Part shown: positions 8,705 to 13,305 of the stretch, in pieces | How the letters are laid out: each line of letters opens with the position of its first letter | How positions within the stretch are numbered: the first letter of the stretch is position 1 | From: an uncultured Prevotella sp. | Lineage (GTDB): Bacteria; Bacteroidota; Bacteroidia; Bacteroidales; Bacteroidaceae | Assembly (NCBI GenBank): GCA_900546605.1 | Contig: URDV01000032.1 | Location: forward strand, 1 to 13,305 | Reading direction: 5' to 3' | DNA length: 13,305 nt | The notes under the pieces: model-generated | Seen by the model: only the letters and a program-made list of their open reading frames with translations | The model's database searches: none | Told to the model about the DNA's origin: nothing | Translations under genes and position numbers: made by a program

Positions 8705-9655
8705 GTGGCTACAACTAGAATTAAGACAAACATAGCACAGGACATTCGCGACTATGTTGTCATCACCATCGGACTGCTGATGTATGCCATCGGCTTTACC
8801 TGCTTTCAACTGCCATACGAAATTACCACGGGTGGCCTGGCTGGTGCTGGTGCTGTTATATTTTATGCCACGGGGTTTCCCGTGCAATACACTTTCTTCT
8901 CAGTTAACATTTTGCTGTTAATAGTGGCAGTAAAAGTGTTGGGCTGGCGCTTTTGCCTAAAAACCATCTATGCTGTGTTTATGCTCACCTTTTTGCTCGG
9001 ATTGGTGCAAGAGGTGATGATTTATTGGGCTCAGGTGCGTCCTAACATGTTTCCCGACATCAACCCCCATAGCCACTTACCACAGGTGGTGCAAGGCAAC
9101 GCCTTCATGTCGTGCATTTTAGGTGCAGCCATTGAGGGTGTGGGCATTGGCTTTGTATTCTTGCACAATGGCTCTACGGGTGGCACAGATATTATTGCCT
9201 CTATCATTAACAAGTACAAGGATGTGACGCTTGGACAGATGATGATGCTTTGCGACATCATTATTATTACCACAGCCTTCTTTTTGCCCGATGGCGATGT
9301 TGACAAACTGCTTTACGGCTATTGTACGCTCATCATTGTGAACCTGATGCTCGACTATGTGGTAGATCGTGGCCGACAGTCTGTGCAATTCCTTATTTTC
9401 TCACGCGAGTATGATGCCATTGCTGCTGCCATTAGTGCTACGCACCGAGGAGTGACTGTACTGGATGGACAGGGATGGTATACCAAGCAAGAACGCAAGG
9501 TGCTTGTAGTGTTAGCTAAAAAGCGCGAAAGCACTAACATATTTCGCATTATACAAAACATTGACCCCAATGCCTTTGTTTCGCAATCAAAGGTTATTGG
9601 TGTGTTTGGCGAGGGCTTTGACCGCATTAAGGTGAAGGCTAAAAAAGATAAGTAG
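8705..9655 (+). CDS. YitT family membrane protein with C-terminal DUF2179 domain
   Basis: This is an integral inner-membrane protein of the YitT/DUF161 family; its transport or other role is not established. The 316-residue product has hydrophobic segments at about 17-35, 44-58, 63-79, 86-108, 132-152, 176-194 and 203-220. The family hallmark GSTGGTDI is at 156-163 and an earlier TTGGLAGAG is at 41-49. A soluble C-terminal domain from about 222 matches DUF2179. A polar loop at roughly 109-130 separates the two membrane halves. The start is a GTG at 8705: an in-frame TAA lies 15 nt upstream and the next Met is residue 26, inside the first membrane segment. It lies 131 bp after leuS and is followed by a perfect hairpin. 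The family call is secure; the function is open. Confidence 0.93.
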   Translation: MATTRIKTNIAQDIRDYVVITIGLLMYAIGFTCFQLPYEITTGGLAGAGAVIFYATGFPVQYTFFSVNILLLIVAVKVLGWRFCLKTIYAVFMLTFLLGLVQEVMIYWAQVRPNMFPDINPHSHLPQVVQGNAFMSCILGAAIEGVGIGFVFLHNGSTGGTDIIASIINKYKDVTLGQMMMLCDIIIITTAFFLPDGDVDKLLYGYCTLIIVNLMLDYVVDRGRQSVQFLIFSREYDAIAAAISATHRGVTVLDGQGWYTKQERKVLVVLAKKRESTNIFRIIQNIDPNAFVSQSKVIGVFGEGFDRIKVKAKKDK

Positions 9656-9670
9656 ACAGCATAATAACGA

Positions 9671-9696
9671 AGAGGTGAACGGTTGGGTTCACCTCT
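9671..9696. terminator. Perfect 10-bp hairpin after the yitT-like gene
   Basis: AGAGGTGAAC (9671-9680) and GTTCACCTCT (9687-9696) pair perfectly around the loop GGTTGG, starting 15 nt after the yitT-like stop. The downstream sequence is T-rich (CATTTTCGCTTTTTG) but has no immediate T run, so termination is probable rather than certain. A GTG inside this stem could in principle extend the next gene upstream; its position in the hairpin argues against that. Confidence 0.55.
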
Positions 9697-9803
9697 CCGT
9701 AACTTTCATTTTCGCTTTTTGTAGCACGCTGGTTATAAAATGTGTGCGTGTACTTTATATATCAACACCCAACTTTTTTTTAAATATCCCCCTATCTCAC
9801 TTC

Positions 9804-10406
9804 ATGCAAACAGCAATTAAAGAAAGAGGCTTGGTGTTTGCCACCAACAATGCTCACAAACTATCAGAAATACGTGCCATATTTGGCAACAAACTTCACA
9901 TTTATTCATTAGCCGACATTGATTGCCACGACGACATACCTGAAACCGCTGACACGTTAGAGGGCAATGCTTTAATTAAAGCACGCTGGGTAAAGGAGCA
10001 TTATGGCTTTGACTGCTTTGCTGATGACACTGGACTTGAAGTAACGGCCTTGAATGGTGCACCTGGTGTACACACTGCTCGCTATGCTTACCCCGACCGC
10101 CATGACCCTGAGGCCAACACAGCTAAGTTGCTCAAGGCATTAGAGGGAGCAACTGATCGTAGTGCACAATTCCGCACAGCAATAGCCCTTATTATGCATG
10201 GCGAGGAACACCTATTTGAAGGAGTGGTTAAGGGAGAGATTGCTACCGAGAAACGTGGCACTGAGGGTTTTGGCTACGACCCTGTATTTATTCCTGAAGA
10301 CAAAGGACTCACCTTTGCTGAATTAGGGGTGGAGGTGAAAAACCAAATATCACATCGCGCTCGTGCTGTGGCTCAATTAGCAGACTTTTTGGATAAGCAG
10401 CTATAG
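9804..10406 (+). CDS. rdgB: RdgB/HAM1-type non-canonical purine NTP pyrophosphatase
   Basis: This hydrolyses dITP, ITP, XTP and similar damaged purine nucleotides to monophosphates, keeping them out of DNA and RNA. From the ATG at 9804 the product has 200 residues, the usual family size. Motifs in order are ATNNAHKLSEI (13-23, substrate and phosphate site), ADDTGLEV (73-80, with the metal-binding Asp pair), GAPGVHTARY (85-94), GFGYDP (155-160) and SHRARA (183-188). An in-frame GTG at 9675 would add 43 residues, but the addition is hydrophobic, unlike the family, and would begin inside the upstream hairpin. I therefore place the start at 9804. It lies between the yitT-like and porZ-like genes with no clear promoter of its own. 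The gene symbol rests on motif recognition. Confidence 0.95.
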   Translation: MQTAIKERGLVFATNNAHKLSEIRAIFGNKLHIYSLADIDCHDDIPETADTLEGNALIKARWVKEHYGFDCFADDTGLEVTALNGAPGVHTARYAYPDRHDPEANTAKLLKALEGATDRSAQFRTAIALIMHGEEHLFEGVVKGEIATEKRGTEGFGYDPVFIPEDKGLTFAELGVEVKNQISHRARAVAQLADFLDKQL

Positions 10407-10516
10407 AAAATTTCTTGCTCCCCTACCTTCTTCACGTTGTTTGATGAACTGTTTTCCGCAACACTTGCTATAGTTATCTAAAGCGTGCATTTTTTTACAC
10501 AACCCTGTTTTATTTT

Positions 10517-12247
10517 ATGAAAAAGTTTCTCCTCACATTCTTCATTTTGTTTGCCGCCTTGCACATTATGCCTGCGAGTGCTGCCACAAGCGATGTGTCA
10601 CGATGGAACTATCAACTGTCGTACTACAATGCCACACAAACGTTGGCTGTGGGCAACGTGCTTTACACCTTGTTCAACGACAACTTATTGGTGCACGACA
10701 CGGAGTCAAACCAATCGTACACCCTTGATAAATTGTCGCCAGGACTTTCAGACAAAGACATTGCCGACATAGGGTGGTCAACTACACAGCATTGCTTAGT
10801 GGTACGCTACACTAACAATAACATTGACTTGGTGTATCCCGAAACGGGAAATGGCGAAAATGGTCAATTTAACGTGGTAAACGTGCGACAAATTATTGAC
10901 TATGATGGCGAGACCGTGAATGTTACGCGTATGTCGGTGTATGGCGACTGGGCTTGCTTCAGCACAAAAACAGGTGTTATTGTGTTTGACATTAAGGGAC
11001 AGACTGTACGCGGATTTTACCAAATAGGCAAAGCTGTGAACGATGCCATCGTTAAGGGTGACAAGGTGTATGCCTCATTACAAGACCGCGTGGTTGTGGG
11101 GCGCCTTTCTGATGACCTTTATCAACCCAAGTCATGGCATACTGCTTTCTTGCCCGTAACTGTGGGACAGTTTGTGGGTACCGATGACGGAACCATTTAC
11201 ATGGCCATGAACTACTATAATAGTGTTGCAACGGGGGTTATGCGTGGCATAGCTCGCATGGATTTTGACGAAAATGGCAATGCCTCGGCTAAAATGTTGG
11301 TGCAAGCCACGGCTCCTTTTGCGGGTACGGCCACGGGCAAACAGGTGCAATTTACTACCAGCAACTCAGTCATCACATTCAACACTGATAATGTTGATGT
11401 GGTGGAGTATAACCTGCCCACTACTGACAATTACCCTTGTGTAACACGTACGCTCACAGGTAAGTTAGTGTTGGCACAAGCTTATGAAGGCTTGAAGCTT
11501 TACACACTGCCCGCCACAGCAACAGAGTTGCCTGCTGCCACCGAAGTGGTGGGTAACTTTGGACCACGACATAATGGTAGTGCCGCGTTGATGATGGATC
11601 ACGGACGATTATTTGTGTGTGGATGCCCTTATGATGACTCTGCGATTGCAGGCTTTTTGGGTTGCTTTGACGGCACTAACTGGAGCGATATGGATGAAGA
11701 CAATGCTCGCACCAAGCCCAGCAGCGAAGGACGTCGAGAAAAATATGCCTTTATTAACTCTGCTCACGTGAGTGTTGACCCACTTGACGCTAACCACGTG
11801 ATGATGATTAGTAACCTTGAAGGTGTATATGAATACAAGGATGGTAAATTTGTTCAACTTTACAACACACTAAATTCGCCATTAGTGGCACCTTCGGTTA
11901 TTCCTTACAACCAGCGCAACTCAAACATACGTACGGGAGGTGGAGCATATGACGCTGAAGGCAACTTGTGGGTTACGAATAACTTTACCCAACCTGTACT
12001 CAAAATTCTGAAAAAGAATGGCGAGTGGACTGATTTGGCTTGTAACGAGCTTGACTTGATGACACGTTCTGAAAACGTTATGTTCGATTCGCGTGGATGG
12101 GTGTGGGTTAACTGCCCTGAATGGACACCTGGCCATGGTAGCGGATTTGCCGTATTGACTATGGGGGTACCATTGAGAACACAAGCGATGACCGTACAAT
12201 CTTTTTTAAATCGGCCAATAACGAGGACGGCACAAAGTGTGACTTAA
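10517..12247 (+). CDS. N-terminal part of the PorZ-like protein
   Basis: This 576-residue frame starts with a clear Sec signal peptide (MKKF, then a hydrophobic core, with ASA at 20-22 as the likely cleavage site). The mature start, roughly TSDVSRWNYQ, resembles the beginning of PorZ. The remainder is beta-rich, with recurring Gly-Asp and Trp/aromatic blade patterns, for example GDWACFSTKTGVIVFD near 144 and GNLWVTNN and GWVWVNCPEW near 485-540. After about residue 547 the sequence (LTMGVPLRTQAM onward) no longer looks like a propeller and runs to a TAA at 12245. That tail is the out-of-frame product of the frameshift. It begins 110 bp after rdgB; I found no convincing promoter in the gap. 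Confidence 0.8.
   Translation: MKKFLLTFFILFAALHIMPASAATSDVSRWNYQLSYYNATQTLAVGNVLYTLFNDNLLVHDTESNQSYTLDKLSPGLSDKDIADIGWSTTQHCLVVRYTNNNIDLVYPETGNGENGQFNVVNVRQIIDYDGETVNVTRMSVYGDWACFSTKTGVIVFDIKGQTVRGFYQIGKAVNDAIVKGDKVYASLQDRVVVGRLSDDLYQPKSWHTAFLPVTVGQFVGTDDGTIYMAMNYYNSVATGVMRGIARMDFDENGNASAKMLVQATAPFAGTATGKQVQFTTSNSVITFNTDNVDVVEYNLPTTDNYPCVTRTLTGKLVLAQAYEGLKLYTLPATATELPAATEVVGNFGPRHNGSAALMMDHGRLFVCGCPYDDSAIAGFLGCFDGTNWSDMDEDNARTKPSSEGRREKYAFINSAHVSVDPLDANHVMMISNLEGVYEYKDGKFVQLYNTLNSPLVAPSVIPYNQRNSNIRTGGGAYDAEGNLWVTNNFTQPVLKILKKNGEWTDLACNELDLMTRSENVMFDSRGWVWVNCPEWTPGHGSGFAVLTMGVPLRTQAMTVQSFLNRPITRTAQSVT
12143..12168 (+). other. Frameshift site in the porZ-like gene
   Basis: Upstream of this stretch the propeller sequence is in one frame; downstream it continues one base out, as expected for a single-base deletion. 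The simplest repair adds a T at 12155-12156, giving GCC GTA TTT GAC TAT (AVFDY), which suits the family. Adding a G to the five-G run at 12163-12167 also restores the frame. The run is too short for an obvious phase-variation tract. Confidence 0.8.
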
Positions 12248-12252
12248 GTAAC

Positions 12253-12939
12253 GTGAAGGTTATTGCTGAGGATAGGAACGGACAGATATGGGTTGGTTGC
12301 GAATCGGGCGTTTATAACATTGCTGACCCCGAAACGTGTTTCACTCAAGGGTTCACAATAAACCAACCCAAGGTGCCTCGTAATGATGGCACTGACTATG
12401 CTGACTACTTGTTGAATGGTAACATAGTGTCGGCTATTGCCGTTGATGCTGGCAACCGCAAATGGTTAGGTACTTTAGGCGCGGGTGTTTACTTGGTTAA
12501 CGAGGATGGTTCTGAAGTTATTGAACACTTTCAAACGAGTGACTCGCCATTGTTGTCAGATAACGTTTATAGTTTGGCCATTGACGAGAGTAACGGCCGC
12601 ATGTACATTGGCACAGATAAGGGTTTATGCAGCTACGATACAGGGGTGACAGAGCCTCAACCCTCGCTTAACAAAAACAACTTGCACGTTTTTCCTAACC
12701 CTATACGCCCTGACTACTCAGGCATGCTCACTGTAAGCGGACTTACCATTGGGGCTGAAGTGAAGATACTCACCAGTGGTTCACAATTAGTGGCTCGCGG
12801 CACAGCTACTGGCGGTTCATGGCAATGGAACCTCACACAATCAAACACTGGGCAACGCGTAGCTCCTGGCGTATACTACATTATGGTGGCTACTTCTGAT
12901 GGTAAAAAAACGGCAGCAAGCAAGGTCGTGATTTTATAA
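12253..12939 (+). CDS. C-terminal part of the PorZ-like protein, with T9SS C-terminal domain
   Basis: This frame would begin at a GTG that lies inside a propeller blade, so it is unlikely to be a genuine start. Its true N-terminal context is the frameshifted sequence just upstream. It contains three blade-like repeats: VIAEDRNGQIWVGCESGV (3-20), AIAVDAGNRKWLGTLGAGVY (61-80) and SLAIDESNGRMYIGTDKGLC (107-126). A type IX secretion C-terminal domain runs from about 144 to 228, beginning HVFPNPIRPDYSG and ending APGVYYIMVATSDGKKTAASKVVIL-like (two segments). The PNP start and GVYY end are hallmarks of the T9SS sorting domain. Without readthrough or frameshifting this part would lack a signal peptide. 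Confidence 0.75.
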   Translation: MKVIAEDRNGQIWVGCESGVYNIADPETCFTQGFTINQPKVPRNDGTDYADYLLNGNIVSAIAVDAGNRKWLGTLGAGVYLVNEDGSEVIEHFQTSDSPLLSDNVYSLAIDESNGRMYIGTDKGLCSYDTGVTEPQPSLNKNNLHVFPNPIRPDYSGMLTVSGLTIGAEVKILTSGSQLVARGTATGGSWQWNLTQSNTGQRVAPGVYYIMVATSDGKKTAASKVVIL

Positions 12940-13010
12940 GTTGAACGGGTTGACAGGTTAACGGGTTAACAAGTTAACAAGTTGACGGGTTGACGGGTTA
13001 ACGGGTAAGT
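12940..13010 (+). repeat. Forward GTTRACRR array directly after porZ
   Basis: Seven exact 8-bp GTTRACRR units occupy 12949-13004, preceded by a 9-bp degenerate unit at 12940-12948 and closed by GTAAGT (13005-13010). Variation is confined to A/G at three positions. It starts one base after the porZ-like stop and reads in the sense direction. It is complementary to the array at 13070-13153, so a long hairpin with a 59-nt loop is possible. Confidence 0.88.
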
Positions 13011-13069
13011 TTGTCATGTTATTTAGTTCTTACCATTATGACTCTAACATAATAAGTAGTGTACAGCAT

Positions 13070-13153
13070 ACTTACCCGTTAACCCGTTAACTTGTCAACC
13101 CGTCAACCCGTTAACCCGTCAACCATTAACCCGTTAACCCGTCAACCATTAAC
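13070..13153 (-). repeat. Reverse-orientation GTTRACRR array
   Basis: After the cap ACTTAC (13070-13075) come eight 8-bp units of the form YYGTYAAC and two shortened 7-bp units, CATTAAC (13124-13130 and 13147-13153). It is an inverted copy of the array at 12949-13004. The spacer between them (13011-13069) shows nothing I can name: no ORF, and only short accidental inverted repeats. Confidence 0.85.
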
Positions 13154-13171
13154 CCATCAGCCCAAAAATCA

Positions 13172-13260
13172 GCCAACGGATAATAGGCAATCAAAAATTA
13201 TAATAGGAGCATATCTTTATTTTAATTTTGATTGCCTATTCACATAGGTAACGCGTTGGC
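13172..13260. repeat. Nested inverted repeat between arrays
   Basis: The outer arms GCCAACG (13172-13178) and CGTTGGC (13254-13260) are perfect. Inside them AATAGGCAATCAAAA (13182-13196) pairs perfectly with TTTTGATTGCCTATT (13226-13240), extended by ATTA/TAAT after one bulged base, around a loop of about 22 nt. The right inner arm also contains TAATTTTG (13223-13230), a match to the Bacteroidetes -7 box, but no -33 element precedes it. It may be a MITE-like or REP-like element or a terminator. No gene is visible. Confidence 0.8.
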
Positions 13261-13305
13261 GGAATTAGTAAACAAGTTGACAAGTTAACGGGTTAACAGG
13301 TAAGT
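13253..13305 (+). repeat. GTTGGCGGAATT block plus GTTRACRR array, right edge
   Basis: The block GTTGGCGGAATT (13255-13266) is followed by a degenerate unit GTAAACAA (13268-13275), three GTTRACRR units (13276-13283, 13284-13291, 13292-13299) and GTAAGT (13300-13305), where the window ends. This is the inverted counterpart of 1-58, including the block, the array and the cap. Confidence 0.82.

Larger units (their letters stand above)
10517..12939 (+). pseudogene. porZ: PorZ-like T9SS surface protein, split by a frameshift
   Basis: The two consecutive open frames here are one gene. If one base is restored near 12155-12167, the reading becomes continuous: a FDYGGTIENTSDD-type sequence joins the first part to the VKVIAEDRNG sequence of the second. 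The product would be 807 residues, close to Porphyromonas gingivalis PorZ (776). Known PorZ is a surface protein of two beta-propellers and a T9SS C-terminal domain. It binds A-LPS and supports the PorU sortase in the attachment complex. The order signal peptide, propeller body, C-terminal domain fits that family. As read, the protein would end at residue 576 without its C-terminal domain and would probably be inactive. A sequencing or assembly error is a real alternative. The identity is remembered family resemblance, not a search result; a generic propeller protein with a T9SS tail is the fallback. Confidence 0.8.

Noticed and set aside
9675..9803. Longer rdgB starting at GTG 9675
   Set aside because: It starts inside the hairpin after the yitT-like gene and adds a 43-residue hydrophobic stretch foreign to the family; from 9804 the length is exactly typical.
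10407..10516. Promoter for the porZ-like gene
   Set aside because: TTTG at 10440-10443 is followed by TATAGTTA at a suitable distance, but this does not match TAnnTTTG well enough.
12940..13153. CRISPR array
   Set aside because: The units are 8 bp, contiguous and without spacers, and there are no cas genes.

Overview
The window looks like a piece of a Bacteroidales chromosome, probably Prevotella or a close relative. The evidence is: promoters of the Bacteroidetes type (TTTG, about 20 nt, TAnnTTTG); no clear Shine-Dalgarno sequences at the starts; a leucyl-tRNA synthetase with insertions typical of that phylum; and a protein with a beta-propeller body and a type IX secretion C-terminal domain that resembles PorZ. 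The genus is an inference from remembered protein similarity. No search was run.

Layout. At the left edge (1-58) is an array of 8-bp repeats, GTTRACRR on the minus strand. Then come sbcC (107-3985) and sbcD (3982-5244) on the minus strand. They overlap by 4 bp and encode the SbcCD/Mre11-Rad50-type hairpin nuclease. Next is a 488-bp divergent intergenic region made mostly of four exact-period 86-bp tandem repeats (5271-5637), with the sbcD promoter at one end and the leuS promoter just beyond the other. Four genes follow on the plus strand: leuS (5733-8573), a YitT-family membrane protein (8705-9655), an RdgB/HAM1-type nucleotide pyrophosphatase (9804-10406), and a porZ-like gene split by a one-base frameshift near 12155-12167 (10517-12939). 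Hairpins lie after leuS and after the yitT-like gene.

The last 366 bp contain no gene but are densely structured: a forward GTTRACRR array, a 59-bp spacer, a longer reverse-orientation array, a nested hairpin (13172-13260), and another forward array running into the window end. The two window ends carry the same composite motif in inverted orientation and both stop within about 2 bp of the same GTAAGT cap. This suggests an assembly contig broken at a dispersed repeat.

How the genes relate. SbcC and SbcD form one complex and are translationally coupled. The other genes are housekeeping or unrelated (translation, nucleotide pool cleaning, a membrane protein, T9SS attachment) and share only direction. 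I see no defence system, CRISPR array, transposase, tRNA or rRNA. The most unusual content is the repeat DNA and the broken porZ-like gene, not a new protein system.
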